Shown here: piece by piece, positions 1-8,553 of the stretch | How the letters are laid out: every line of letters starts with the position of its first letter | Numbering within the stretch: position 1 is the first letter of the stretch | Assembly (NCBI GenBank): GCA_903825465.1 | Contig: CAIKAR010000109.1 | Location: forward strand, 1 to 41,309 | Source: an uncultured Hyphomicrobiales bacterium | GTDB lineage: Bacteria > Pseudomonadota > Alphaproteobacteria > Rhizobiales > Beijerinckiaceae | Direction: 5' to 3' | DNA length: 41,309 nt | The notes under the pieces: model-generated | The model's input: the letters and a program-made list of their open reading frames with translations, nothing else | The model's database searches: none | Told to the model about the DNA's origin: nothing | Translations under genes and position numbers: made by a program

Positions 1-1
1 C

Positions 2-178
2 TATTGGGAGCGCGACCTGAAGGCTTGGGACATCGCGGCGGGAATCGTGCTCGTGCGCGAGGCCGGCGGTTTCGTCAGCGACCTCGACGACCGCGACCGC
101 ATGCTCGACACCGGCGACATCTGCGCCGGCAACGACGCGACGCGGCGCGGCTTGATGGCGGTCTTGCGCGCGGCGTGA
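2..178 (+). CDS. suhB: Inositol-1-monophosphatase family protein, C-terminal fragment
   Basis: Only the last 58 codons lie in the window; the gene enters from the left edge and stops at TGA 176-178. The fragment begins with a WERDLKAWDIAAGI stretch followed by LVREAGG, which is the second signature of the inositol monophosphatase/FBPase superfamily; the Asp of WDIAAG is a metal ligand in that family. Known members dephosphorylate inositol-1-phosphate or related sugar phosphates in the cytoplasm. The usual C-terminal GND segment (here AGNDATRRGLM) is also present, so the end is complete. Which substrate this copy uses cannot be judged from the fragment. suhB is the usual symbol for this family and is given as likely, not certain. 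Confidence 0.85.
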   Translation, partial: YWERDLKAWDIAAGIVLVREAGGFVSDLDDRDRMLDTGDICAGNDATRRGLMAVLRAA

Positions 179-261
179 ACGCGCGGTTTGCCAGCGCGGC
201 GAGGCGTTGTTATGGCTCGGACGCCGCCGCGGAACGCGTCGATGAACAAGGGACGAACGCC

Positions 262-1278
262 ATGACATCGGGAGACAGGGCCTCGGGCCGAATGGACCTC
301 AGCCTCGCGCTGTCCGACAACGAGCGCACGCGGCCCATTATCGATGGGCAGGTCGGCGTCGAGGGCGCGCGCCTCTTCACAACGACGGTCCATCCCTCCG
401 AAATGTTTTGGCGGCAGCTCAAATACGCCGAATTCGACGTGTCCGAAATGTCGATGTCGTCGCTGCTGATCGCGGCGTCGCGCGGCGACTATCGCTGGGT
501 GGGCATTCCGGTCTTCACATCGCGGATGTTCTTTCACACGCGCATCATGGTCCGCGCCGACCGCGGCATCAATGTCCCCGCCGATCTCAAGGGCAAGCGC
601 GTCGCCGTGCCGGAATATCAGCAGACGTCGGCCATCTGGTCGCGGGGCGTCCTGCAAAACGAATTCGGCGTGAACCAGCGCGACATCGAATGGTTCATGG
701 AACGCACGCCGGACATGAGCCATGGCGGCTCCACCGGCTTCAAGCCGCCGGAGGGCGTGAAGCTCAATCAAATTCCCAAGTCGACGAACATCGGCGAGAT
801 GATGGTGAAGGGCGAAGTCGACGCGACGCTTCTCTATCTGACCAACACCAACCTCGTTGACCGCAGCAAGATCGACATCGACCGCGAACCCTCGATCAAG
901 CCGCTGTTCGCGGACGGCGCCGCCGAGGGCTGGCGCTATTACGCCAAGACGGGAATCTATCCGATCAACCACACGCTGGTGATGCGGCGAGACCTTTACG
1001 AGAAGCATCCGTGGATCGCGCTCAATCTTTACGCGGCTTTTTTGAAGGCGAAGGAGCGCGGTCTCGAAGTCGCGCGCAAGAACCTGGCGCCATGGTTCGA
1101 GACCGGCGCGCTGAACCCCGACGCGGCGAAAGGCCTGCGCGCCGATCCGCTGGCCTATGGCGTGCGCGCCGCCCGTCCAGTGCTGGAGACCATCGCGCAA
1201 TATGTGCACGAGCAGGGATTGACGCCGGCGCGCGTGGCGGTCGAGGACGTGTTCGCCAAAAGCACGCTCGACGTTTGA
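262..1278 (+). CDS. 4,5-dihydroxyphthalate decarboxylase-like / solute-binding-fold protein
   Basis: 338 codons plus stop. I start at ATG 262 because an AAGGGA ribosome site lies about 9 bases upstream; the open frame runs further up to 4, but that part overlaps suhB. An alternative ATG is at 292. The N-terminal block (LSLALSDNERTRPIIDGQV, then the EFDVSEMSMSSLLIAASRG region) matches the pattern of proteins annotated as 4,5-dihydroxyphthalate decarboxylase, which have the periplasmic-binding-protein type II fold (NMT1/SsuA relatives). LKGKRVAVPEYQQTSAIW is the usual ligand-cleft region of that fold. No signal peptide is visible, so it may be cytoplasmic and enzymatic, not a transport receptor. 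It faces away from a convergent SsuA-like gene (1339-2355). The fold is well supported; the substrate and the decarboxylase activity are inference. Confidence 0.8.
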   Translation: MTSGDRASGRMDLSLALSDNERTRPIIDGQVGVEGARLFTTTVHPSEMFWRQLKYAEFDVSEMSMSSLLIAASRGDYRWVGIPVFTSRMFFHTRIMVRADRGINVPADLKGKRVAVPEYQQTSAIWSRGVLQNEFGVNQRDIEWFMERTPDMSHGGSTGFKPPEGVKLNQIPKSTNIGEMMVKGEVDATLLYLTNTNLVDRSKIDIDREPSIKPLFADGAAEGWRYYAKTGIYPINHTLVMRRDLYEKHPWIALNLYAAFLKAKERGLEVARKNLAPWFETGALNPDAAKGLRADPLAYGVRAARPVLETIAQYVHEQGLTPARVAVEDVFAKSTLDV

Positions 1279-1338
1279 ACGCGTGTCCCGGTGAAATAGG
1301 CGGCTTCGACCGGCCGCCGCGGCGCTGGCCGCAGCCGG

Positions 1339-2355
1339 TTATTCCGGCCCCAGCGATTTTTCCGCGGCGTCGACGAAGGACATGTCGACGATGTCGTCGA
1401 CGCTCGCCTTGCCTTCGATGAGGCCCTGCGAGGCGTAGAAGTCGTAATCCTTTTTGAGGCTGGCGACATTGACGCGGCCGCGCGGATCGCAGCCGTTCGG
1501 CGTGATCTCGCGCAGCAGCGCGGCGTCCTTGATATTGGTGAATTCGATCAACAGTTTGATGATTTCCCCGCCGTTGGGTCCGGCGTAATGGCCGCCGGCG
1601 AGGCCCTTGTTGTAGAAGCGCGCGGCGCGCAGATAGGCGCGCATGAAGCGCGTGGCGAGATCGCGCTTTTCGGCGAAGGATTGCGAATAGAGTATGTTGG
1701 CGAGTTGGTGATAGGGGTCGATTTCGTCGTCGCGCTTCACGAGCGCGACGTAGCCGGCCTTGAGCGCCGCCGTTACGATTGGCTCGGCCGAGGCGCCGGC
1801 GTCGACCGACTTGTTCTGGTAGGCGACGAAATGATCCGGGAACGACAGGTTGACGGTGGTCACGTCTGAATATTTCAGGCCGACGGACGTCAGGAGCGTG
1901 TTAAGCGTCGAGGTGTTGCTGACGCCCGGCCCGTTCATGGCGAAACGAAATCCCTTGAGATCGGCCGGCGACTTGTAACGTCCGGAGTCAACGTGGTCCT
2001 TGCGCACGAGAATTTGCGTTGGGCCGTAGCCGGGCGGCGACGACGACTTGTCGGCCACGACCTTGATCGGGATGCCGCGCGCCACCGCGTTATAGAGTCC
2101 CGCCGACACCGATCCGGCGCCGACATCGAGCTGACCGGCCGCCATGGGGGCCACCATGTTGGCGGCGCTGGCGAAATTGCTGATCTCGATGGCGATGCCT
2201 TCGTCGGCGAAATAGCCCTTGCGGTCGGCGATGAAGATTTGCGCGTCGGACGTGGTCGAGGCGGCGCCGATTCGCACGATGTCCGCGGCCGCGCGGGCGG
2301 GCGCGGCGAAGGGCAGAACGGCGGCGGCCGCGATGAATTTTCGACGCGTGGTCAT
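1339..2355 (-). CDS. NMT1/SsuA-like substrate-binding protein with Tat signal
   Basis: 338 residues. The N-terminus MTTRRKFIAAAAVLPFAAPA is a twin-arginine (Tat) signal with an Ala-rich core and an ARA-like cleavage site near residue 22, so the mature protein should be periplasmic. The body has features of the NMT1/THI5/SsuA family: IAAD-type lobe with GYFADEGIAIEI near residue 50, a MAAGQLDVGAGSVSAGLYNA cleft motif, and a DLKGFRFAMNGPG segment. These proteins deliver sulfonates, pyrimidine precursors or aromatic acids to ABC permeases. It lies 9 bases downstream of the TauD-like gene 2365-3258 and so ends a three-gene minus-strand operon. No permease or ATPase gene accompanies it. With a TauD-type oxygenase beside it, an organosulfur or aryloxy-acid substrate is a reasonable guess, not more. 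Confidence 0.88.
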   Translation of the reverse strand: MTTRRKFIAAAAVLPFAAPARAAADIVRIGAASTTSDAQIFIADRKGYFADEGIAIEISNFASAANMVAPMAAGQLDVGAGSVSAGLYNAVARGIPIKVVADKSSSPPGYGPTQILVRKDHVDSGRYKSPADLKGFRFAMNGPGVSNTSTLNTLLTSVGLKYSDVTTVNLSFPDHFVAYQNKSVDAGASAEPIVTAALKAGYVALVKRDDEIDPYHQLANILYSQSFAEKRDLATRFMRAYLRAARFYNKGLAGGHYAGPNGGEIIKLLIEFTNIKDAALLREITPNGCDPRGRVNVASLKKDYDFYASQGLIEGKASVDDIVDMSFVDAAEKSLGPE

Positions 2356-2364
2356 TCAATTCCC

Positions 2365-3258
2365 CTATGCGTAGCTGGCGTCGCTGTCGACGATTTCGCG
2401 TTCGCGGCAAGTCGCGCGGCGCACGTCGCGGCGGTGGATGTGGTCGTCGAAATCGGTGCCGCGGTGCAGCGTCGCCAGATTGTCCCACATGACGAGATCG
2501 CCCTGTCGCCACTGGTGGCGGTAGACGAAACGCGGCTGCGTCGCGAATTTCAAGAGCGAGGCGATGAGGTCGCGGCCGAGATCGATGGGCCAACCCACGA
2601 TGTGCGAGGCGTGCGAGGCGATGTAGAGAGAGCGCCGTTCGGAGCCTTCGCGCGCGTGCGCGAGCGCGTGGCGCGCCGGCGGGCGCGACGCGAGCTCCTG
2701 AGCCGTGGGTTCGGGGAAGCCCGCGAGCACGCGCGAATGCCAGACGGAATGCTCCGCGGTCAGCCCATCCACCAGCGTTTTCATCCCGGCGGGCAACGCG
2801 TCGTAGGCGGCGCGCGCGTCGGCGAATTCGGTGTCGCCGCCCTCGGGGGGCACCTCGTGGCCGACGAGCATCGAATAGGTCGCGCGGTTGTCCATGAACG
2901 ACATGTCGACGTGCCACAGCCGGTCGCCTTTTCGGAACAGCATCCGGCGATGGCCGCGCGGATAGATGTTTCCCTCGAAATCGAGATTGCCGACGTCGAC
3001 GAGTTCCAGATGTTTCAGGCGCCGCTTCTCGACGCCGGCGACCTTGATCAACGTGCCTTTTTCGATGGCCCCGAACAATTTCGAAAAGGCGACGTGCTGT
3101 TCGTCGGTGGGCGGCGATCCGCGGAAAACCAGCGCGCCATAGGTGTTCATGGCCGCGCGGATTTCATCCACGGGGACTTTTTCCGGCGGCGTCGAAAAGT
3201 CGTATCCCGCGACTTCGGCGCAGAAACCGCGCGTGAGGGGCCGGATGTCGAGGGTCAT
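2365..3258 (-). CDS. TauD/TfdA family 2-oxoglutarate-dependent dioxygenase
   Basis: 297 residues, typical for the TauD/TfdA family. The iron-binding facial triad is visible: H116 and D118 in the WHVDMSF motif and the distal H265 in ATLHRGTDF. The RRDVRRAT segment near residue 280 supplies the Arg that binds 2-oxoglutarate carboxylate. Family members hydroxylate taurine, alkylsulfonates, 2,4-D or related acids, using O2 and 2-oxoglutarate in the cytoplasm. The overall wording (VDEIRAAMNTYGALVFRG near residues 30-47, VPPEGGDTEFADARAAYDAL near 136-155) looks closer to TfdA-like members than to TauD itself. Its ATG overlaps the stop of the upstream gene (ATGA at 3255-3258), so translation is coupled, and the Tat-exported binding protein follows 6 bases after its stop. 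The substrate is unknown. Confidence 0.9.
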   Translation of the reverse strand: MTLDIRPLTRGFCAEVAGYDFSTPPEKVPVDEIRAAMNTYGALVFRGSPPTDEQHVAFSKLFGAIEKGTLIKVAGVEKRRLKHLELVDVGNLDFEGNIYPRGHRRMLFRKGDRLWHVDMSFMDNRATYSMLVGHEVPPEGGDTEFADARAAYDALPAGMKTLVDGLTAEHSVWHSRVLAGFPEPTAQELASRPPARHALAHAREGSERRSLYIASHASHIVGWPIDLGRDLIASLLKFATQPRFVYRHQWRQGDLVMWDNLATLHRGTDFDDHIHRRDVRRATCREREIVDSDASYA

Positions 3259-3974
3259 GGCGCGGTGAATCCGGCTCTCGCGAAAGCGCCCGCGCCTTCG
3301 CCCGTCGATATGAACTCGATAAACCGCGCGGCGAGCGCGGGGTCGCGCGGCGCTTTGCCGGGCGCGACGCCGTAGGTTGTGACGAGCTGGATTTCGGGCG
3401 GCAGCCAGGTTCCGATCTCGACGCCCGCGACGGCGGCGATTTCGGTGCCCTGCGTCAGGCCGAAGGCGGCCTTTCCGGAGGCGACCTCCGCCATCACCTT
3501 GTAGCCGCCGACGCGCAGAATCGATTTTTCCTTGACGGCGTCGAGCAGGCCGAGCCGAACCAGCACATCGTTCAGATGAATGCCGGCTGTGCCGCCGCCC
3601 GCTGGGTCGCCGCGCGCGAAGGCCGGCGCGTCGAGCAGCACCCGTTTGAATTTCTCGACTGTCGAAATGTCGGGAACCTTGTCGCCCTTGCGCACCCCAA
3701 GCGCGATGCGGGAAACCCCGATGGCGACGGGTTTTCCGATAAGGCCACGCTTGTGCAGATCCTCCAGCGGCTCAAGGGCGGAAGCGAAAATATCCTGATT
3801 TTCTCCGGCGCCGGCCCGCTTCAGAATGCCGCCGGACGTGTCGAAGCGCAGGGTCGAGCCCGCGCTGGCGGCGCGGTGAAACAGGTTGGCGCAGTCGGTC
3901 AAGGCCTCCCGCACGGCGCTGGCGCTGAGCATAGCCAGCCCCACGCCCGATCCGATGACGATTTCGTCCGACAT
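3255..3974 (-). CDS. ModA-like (SBP_bac_11 type) substrate-binding-domain protein without signal peptide
   Basis: 239 residues from ATG 3974, which has a strong GGGAGG ribosome site 5 bases upstream; the longer open frame to 4157 has no such site. The sequence resembles the molybdate-binding ModA/extracellular-binding type 11 fold: a QDIFASALEPLEDL block, VAIGVSRIALGVRKGDKVPDI, then a VASGKAAFGLTQGTEI block, and a C-terminal ALAARFIEFISTGEGAGAF helix common to this family. The N-terminus, MSDEIVIGSGVGLAMLSASA, goes straight into the first beta strand, so no export signal is seen. It is the first gene of an operon with the dioxygenase and the Tat-exported binding protein. It could be a cytoplasmic ligand sensor. 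The ligand is unknown. Confidence 0.8.
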   Translation of the reverse strand: MSDEIVIGSGVGLAMLSASAVREALTDCANLFHRAASAGSTLRFDTSGGILKRAGAGENQDIFASALEPLEDLHKRGLIGKPVAIGVSRIALGVRKGDKVPDISTVEKFKRVLLDAPAFARGDPAGGGTAGIHLNDVLVRLGLLDAVKEKSILRVGGYKVMAEVASGKAAFGLTQGTEIAAVAGVEIGTWLPPEIQLVTTYGVAPGKAPRDPALAARFIEFISTGEGAGAFARAGFTAP

Positions 3975-4045
3975 GCCGTCCTCCCTGTGGAGGAGATCGA
4001 TAGCATAGACACGAAGTCCGGCAAAACGCGTCGGCGCGCCAACTT

Positions 4046-4074
4046 TTGATTGCTTTCGGGATTGGAACTTTATT
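4046..4074 (+). promoter_or_regulatory. Possible sigma-70 promoter for the L,D-transpeptidase gene
   Basis: TTGATT (4046-4051) and TTTATT (4069-4074) are separated by 17 bases in the AT-richer gap between the divergent genes at 3974 and 4148. Each hexamer matches the E. coli consensus at four of six positions. Judged by eye only. Confidence 0.3.
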
Positions 4075-4147
4075 AAATTCCCCAAGCTATTGAAACGGTT
4101 CCCGCGGGATTTTCCGCCCGCTTTCCGAAAACCCTGGATGCCTCCCC

Positions 4148-4690
4148 ATGTCGTCATTCGCGTTCAAGGCGTTCCGCGTTTCGCCGATCGTCGGCTTGGT
4201 TGTTTGCCTTTCGGCCGGCGCGGCCCTCGCCAACGTCACGGTCGCGAAAACCGTGCCGGGAATCGCCGGCGAAAACGTGGCGCCCGGCACGATCGTCATC
4301 AGCCAGAGCCAACGGCGGATTTATTTAACGCAGGAAAACGGCACCGCGATTTCCTATCCCGTCGCCATCGGCAAGTCGGGCAAAGCCTGGCTCGGATGGT
4401 CGCGTGTCAACGGCAAATACGTGCAACCCGCGTGGTCGCCGCCGGCCGAAGTCAAGCACGACAATCCCCGCATGCCGGCGTTGATTCCCGGCGGCGCGCC
4501 AAACAATCCCATGGGCGCCCGCGCGATGACCCTCGACCGCTCCGAAATCGCCATCCACGGATCGACCGTGTCGATGCGCAAGTCCATCGGCACCGCGGCG
4601 TCCTATGGTTGCATACGCATGTACAACGAGGACGTGATCGATCTGTACGACCGGGTCGGCGTCGGCGCGCCGGTGCTGGCGGTTCGATAG
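4148..4690 (+). CDS. L,D-transpeptidase (ErfK/YbiS/YcfS/YnhG family)
   Basis: 180 residues with a YkuD-type catalytic domain. An N-terminal hydrophobic stretch (residues 11-28, ending ALA-N) is a Sec signal peptide, so it acts in the periplasm. The domain begins at TIVISQSQRRIYL, typical for the family, and ends with the catalytic motif: H137 in IAIHGST and C155 in SYGCIRM. Such enzymes make 3-3 cross-links in peptidoglycan or attach outer-membrane proteins to it. It is short, with no separate LysM or peptidoglycan-binding domain, like many rhizobial paralogues. Its stop lies one base from the stop of the convergent cfa gene, leaving no room for a terminator between them. Which L,D-transpeptidase type it is cannot be settled by eye. 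Confidence 0.93.
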   Translation: MSSFAFKAFRVSPIVGLVVCLSAGAALANVTVAKTVPGIAGENVAPGTIVISQSQRRIYLTQENGTAISYPVAIGKSGKAWLGWSRVNGKYVQPAWSPPAEVKHDNPRMPALIPGGAPNNPMGARAMTLDRSEIAIHGSTVSMRKSIGTAASYGCIRMYNEDVIDLYDRVGVGAPVLAVR

Positions 4691-4691
4691 G

Positions 4692-6011
4692 TCAGCCTTT
4701 GTAGGCCCAGTCTCCCCGGTAGATGTCCGATCGCGTCGGCGGCAAGCCGACGGAGCCCCGCACGCGCTTGGACGCCAGCGTCTGGTACAACCCGCAATTG
4801 TTGCGCTCGAAGGTGATCGAGCAGGCGGCGAGATACATCAGCCATATCCGCGCGTTGACAGACCCGACCTCGGCGACGGCCTTGTCCCAGTTGGCGACGA
4901 GATTGTCGTGCCAGTGGCGGCACGTGCGCATGTAGTGCTCGCGCCAACCCTCGACATCGTGGATTTCGAAGCCCTGCCGCTCCAGCCCGACGATGGTGTT
5001 GCCGATATAGTCGAGTTCGCCGCCTGGAAAGATGTAGCGGGTCAGCGCGGCGAACTCGGCGCGCTTTTTCTTGCCGCGCGCCGCGGCGCTCTTGCCGGGG
5101 CGGGTGATGGCGTGGTGCAGAAACAACCCCCCTGGCTTCAGGCATCTCCAGGCGGTTTGATAATAGGCGGCGTAATTCGCGTGGCCGAGGTGTTCCTGCA
5201 TGCCGATGGCGGCGATTTTGTCGTAGGTTCCCTCAACCTTCAGCACATCGTGAAGTTCGATCGTCACCCGGTCCTGGAGGCCGAGCCGTTTGATCTTCTC
5301 GTTGGCGTAGGAGACCTGCTGTTCCGACAGGGTCACGCCGCGCGCCTTCACCCCGTAATGTTGCGCCGCGTGGATGGAAAAGGCGCCCCAGCCACACCCC
5401 ATGTCGAGCACGCTCTCGCCGGGTTTCAGGCGCAGGCGGCGGCACACCATTTCGAGCTTGTCGGTCTGGGATTGGGCGAGCGAATTGTCCCAGTCGGTGA
5501 AATATGAACAGGTATAGACCATCTCCGGATCGAGCCAGAGTTCATAGAACGCGTTCGAGACATCGTAGTGATACGCGATGTTCGCCTTGTTCTCGCCGAC
5601 GCTTCCGTCGCTGGGCTTGTCCTTGCCGATGTTCTCCAACGGCCATGGTTCGCCGCGCGGCAAAAAAAGAAACTGTCTCAAGGCCTTGAAGGCCAGGCCC
5701 TTGTCGAGCTCCTTCCACAGCTTGCGCGTGCGGATTTTGGGCCGGCGCGCCACGAGGTCGAAGATCGAGCCGTTGACGATATCGAGCCGGGCCGACGCCC
5801 AGAGATTGGCCAGCGTGTCGGCCTTCGGGCGCCGGAGCAACGCGGCGATCACATTCTCGTCGGCGAATTTCACCGCGATCGCGTTGGCCGGATAGCCGGC
5901 GGGCGCGACGGACCCGTCCCAAAGTTGAAAACCGAATTCGAATCCATGCCGTTGGCATAGATCGGTCAATAGGTCGCGCACTGTGTCGAGACGTTCGCTG
6001 GCCGCGCTCAT
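4692..6011 (-). CDS. cfa: Cyclopropane-fatty-acyl-phospholipid synthase
   Basis: 439 residues from ATG 6011, chosen because GGAGG lies 4 bases in front; an in-frame ATG at 6032 lacks a ribosome site. The protein adds a methylene group from S-adenosylmethionine across cis double bonds of membrane phospholipid acyl chains. The SAM-binding motif VLDMGCGWGAFS is at residues 201-212. It is preceded by the NKANIAYHYDVSNAFYELW block (residues 141-159) and the YTCSYFTDW block (166-174), both strongly conserved in CfaS. The C-terminal third carries the GMQEHLGHANYAAYY region and FPGGELDYI, also family-typical. Divergent from ptsP (6231), convergent with the L,D-transpeptidase. Many alphaproteobacteria carry several paralogues, so this may be one of a set. 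Confidence 0.95.
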   Translation of the reverse strand: MSAASERLDTVRDLLTDLCQRHGFEFGFQLWDGSVAPAGYPANAIAVKFADENVIAALLRRPKADTLANLWASARLDIVNGSIFDLVARRPKIRTRKLWKELDKGLAFKALRQFLFLPRGEPWPLENIGKDKPSDGSVGENKANIAYHYDVSNAFYELWLDPEMVYTCSYFTDWDNSLAQSQTDKLEMVCRRLRLKPGESVLDMGCGWGAFSIHAAQHYGVKARGVTLSEQQVSYANEKIKRLGLQDRVTIELHDVLKVEGTYDKIAAIGMQEHLGHANYAAYYQTAWRCLKPGGLFLHHAITRPGKSAAARGKKKRAEFAALTRYIFPGGELDYIGNTIVGLERQGFEIHDVEGWREHYMRTCRHWHDNLVANWDKAVAEVGSVNARIWLMYLAACSITFERNNCGLYQTLASKRVRGSVGLPPTRSDIYRGDWAYKG

Positions 6012-6230
6012 ATGTCCTCCGGTTTTCGACATTGGTTCATAAGTCGAAATTCACGGCGAAGTCGAGCGGCCCGGTCGCGGAGCGCTGTGGCGGCGGTTTT
6101 TCCCATGGCGCGAAGCCCCGCCTTTGGCTATAGGCTGGCGCAGCGAACGGACCGTCGGATGCGGCGTCCCGCTCGGAGCGTGAGCATTGGCCGGCCAACG
6201 GGCCGGCGGCGACAGGGACAGGACGAGTTC

Positions 6231-8498
6231 ATGGCCGGCGCGCCCGCTGGACCGCGGCTGTTGTTGCGCCGGATCCGCGAAGTCATGGCGGAGCCGGTCA
6301 ACGCGCAGACGCGTCTGGACAAGATCGTCATCCAGATCGCTTCGAACATGGTGGCCGAGGTTTGCTCTGTCTACGTGCTGCGCGACGACGGACGGCTTGA
6401 GCTTTTCGCCACCGAGGGCCTGAACCGCACCGCCGTGCACTTGACGACCATGCGCGCGGGCGAAGGCCTCGTCGGCCTCATCGCCGAACGCGCCGAGCCG
6501 CTCGCGCTGTCCGAGGCGCAGTCGCATCCGGCGTTCTCCTACAAGCCGGAGACGGGCGAGGAGATTTACCACTCGTTCGTCGGCGTGCCGATCCTGCGCG
6601 GGGGCAACACGCTCGGCGTGCTCGTCGTGCAGAACCGCGCCCAGCGCACCTATCTCGACGAGGAAGTCGAAGACCTCCAGACGACGGCCATGCTGCTCGC
6701 CGAGATGATCGCGTCGGGCGAGTTGCAGTCGATCGCGCCGGCCGGCGCGGTGATATCGCTGCGCAAGGCCCGGTCGATCAAGGCGACGCCAATAGCCGAC
6801 GGCGTCGGCCTCGGCCACGTCGTGCTGCACGAGCCCCGGGTCGTCGTCAAACAGCTTGTCGCCGAGGACTCGAAAAAGGAATCGGCGCGGCTCGACCAGG
6901 CGGTGGCCGGGCTGCGCGCGTCGATGGACAAGTTGATCGACGGCGACGACCACACGGGCGCGGGAGAGCACCGCGACGTGCTCGAAACCCTGCGCCTGAT
7001 TGTCAACGACCCGGGCTGGTCGAGGCGCATGCGCGAGGCCGTCATGACGGGCCTGACAGCCGAGGCGGCGGTCGAGCGCGTCCAGAACGACACCCGCGCG
7101 CGGCTGCAACGCAGCCGGGACCAATACATGCGCGAGCGTCTGCACGACCTCGACGACCTCGCCAACAGGCTGTTGCACGAACTCACCGGCCAGCCCTTCG
7201 TCACGGCCAACGAAAAGCTGCCGGAAAACGCCATTATCGTCGCGCGCACGATGGGCGCCGCGGCGCTGCTCGACTACGACCGGCGCAAGCTGCGCGGCGT
7301 GGTGCTGGAGGAAGGCGGCGCCTCGAGCCACGTGGCGATCGTCGCGCGCGCTCTTGGCCTTCCCGTTGTCGGCGATGTGAGGAACATCACGAATCTCGTC
7401 GAAGACGGCGATTCCATCATTGTGGACGGCGGCGTCGGCGAGGTTCACGTGCGTCCGCCGGCGGATCTCGAGTCGGCCTATGGCGAGAAGGCCCGGCTGC
7501 GCGCGCGCCGCATGGAGCAATACCGCGGCCTGCGCGACACGCCGGCGGTGACGCGCGATGGCGTCGCCATCGACTTGCACATGAACGCCGGCCTTCTCGT
7601 GGATCTGCCGCACGTCGAGGAAACCGGCGCTGTGTCCATCGGCCTGTTCCGCACCGAGCTGCTGTTCATGGTCGCCTCGCAGTTTCCACGTCTTGGCGAG
7701 CAGGTGAAGCTGTACAAGTCCGTGTTGGATTCGGTGCCCGGCAAGCCCGTGACCTTCCGCACGCTCGACATCGGCGGCGACAAGATCCTTCCCTACATGC
7801 GGCACTACGAGGAGGAGAATCCGGCGCTCGGCTGGCGGGCGGTCCGCATCGGCCTCGACCGGCCGGCGTTGCTGCGCTACCAGCTGCGCGCGATGCTGAT
7901 GGCGGGCGGCGGGCGGGATCTGCGGATCATGTTTCCCATGGTCGCCGAATCCGTGGAATTCGACCGCGTCAAGGACATGGCCCTGCTTGAACTGGCGCAT
8001 CTCGAGCGCCATGGCCACGAGCGACCGCGCGACCTCCAGCTCGGAGTCATGGTGGAAGTGCCATCGCTTCTTTGGCAAATGGACGAAATCCTCGCGCGCG
8101 TTGATTTTCTCTCCGTCGGCTCGAACGACCTGATGCAGTATATTTTCGCCGCCGACCGGGACAACAAGCGGGTTTCCGACCGTTTCGACCCGCTGTCGCC
8201 GCCCGCTTTGCGCGCGCTGAAGCTGATCGCGGACAAGGCCAACGCCGCGGGCAAGCCGGTGACGCTGTGCGGCGAAATCGGCGGACGGCCGTTGGAGGCC
8301 ATGGCCTTGATCGCGCTCGGCTATCGCGGCTTGTCCATGTCCCCGTCGTCGGTCGGCCCGGTGAAGGCGATGGTGCTGGGACTGGATGTGGGCGAAGCGC
8401 GCGCGCATATCGCGCCAATGTTGGAGAACCGCGACGGCGCGCGCTCGCTCAGGACCGAGTTGCAAGCCTACGCCGAAGCGAAAGGCGTACCCTTGTAG
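6231..8498 (+). CDS. ptsP: Phosphoenolpyruvate-protein phosphotransferase PtsP (EI-Ntr)
   Basis: 755 residues from ATG 6231; the open frame extends to 6012 but that part overlaps the cfa start region. Residues about 1-165 form a GAF sensory domain ([19 protein letters not shown], then [20 protein letters not shown]). This distinguishes EI-Ntr from sugar EI. A PEP-utiliser N domain and linker follow; the phosphorylated His is H367 in [17 protein letters not shown]. The C-terminal PEP-binding barrel carries the second signature, [20 protein letters not shown], and a CGEIGG loop. EI-Ntr passes phosphate from PEP to NPr and EIIA-Ntr, a regulatory cascade tied to nitrogen and potassium state. prfA follows 55 bases downstream on the same strand. 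Confidence 0.96.
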   Translation: MAGAPAGPRLLLRRIREVMAEPVNAQTRLDKIVIQIASNMVAEVCSVYVLRDDGRLELFATEGLNRTAVHLTTMRAGEGLVGLIAERAEPLALSEAQSHPAFSYKPETGEEIYHSFVGVPILRGGNTLGVLVVQNRAQRTYLDEEVEDLQTTAMLLAEMIASGELQSIAPAGAVISLRKARSIKATPIADGVGLGHVVLHEPRVVVKQLVAEDSKKESARLDQAVAGLRASMDKLIDGDDHTGAGEHRDVLETLRLIVNDPGWSRRMREAVMTGLTAEAAVERVQNDTRARLQRSRDQYMRERLHDLDDLANRLLHELTGQPFVTANEKLPENAIIVARTMGAAALLDYDRRKLRGVVLEEGGASSHVAIVARALGLPVVGDVRNITNLVEDGDSIIVDGGVGEVHVRPPADLESAYGEKARLRARRMEQYRGLRDTPAVTRDGVAIDLHMNAGLLVDLPHVEETGAVSIGLFRTELLFMVASQFPRLGEQVKLYKSVLDSVPGKPVTFRTLDIGGDKILPYMRHYEEENPALGWRAVRIGLDRPALLRYQLRAMLMAGGGRDLRIMFPMVAESVEFDRVKDMALLELAHLERHGHERPRDLQLGVMVEVPSLLWQMDEILARVDFLSVGSNDLMQYIFAADRDNKRVSDRFDPLSPPALRALKLIADKANAAGKPVTLCGEIGGRPLEAMALIALGYRGLSMSPSSVGPVKAMVLGLDVGEARAHIAPMLENRDGARSLRTELQAYAEAKGVPL

Positions 8499-8553
8499 CG
8501 GAGGACGCGCAGGACCATCTCCGCCCGCCCCGCAAAACCGTTTATTGGTCGCC

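Noticed and set aside
1-1209. 402-codon minus-strand frame over the left edge
   Set aside because: It lies antisense to two genes with clear motifs and shows no recognisable domain.
4-4000. CRISPR arrays or full insertion sequences anywhere in the window
   Set aside because: No regularly spaced repeats and no intact transposase were seen in the window; only the broken recombinase remains near 35.9 and 39.1 kb are noted.
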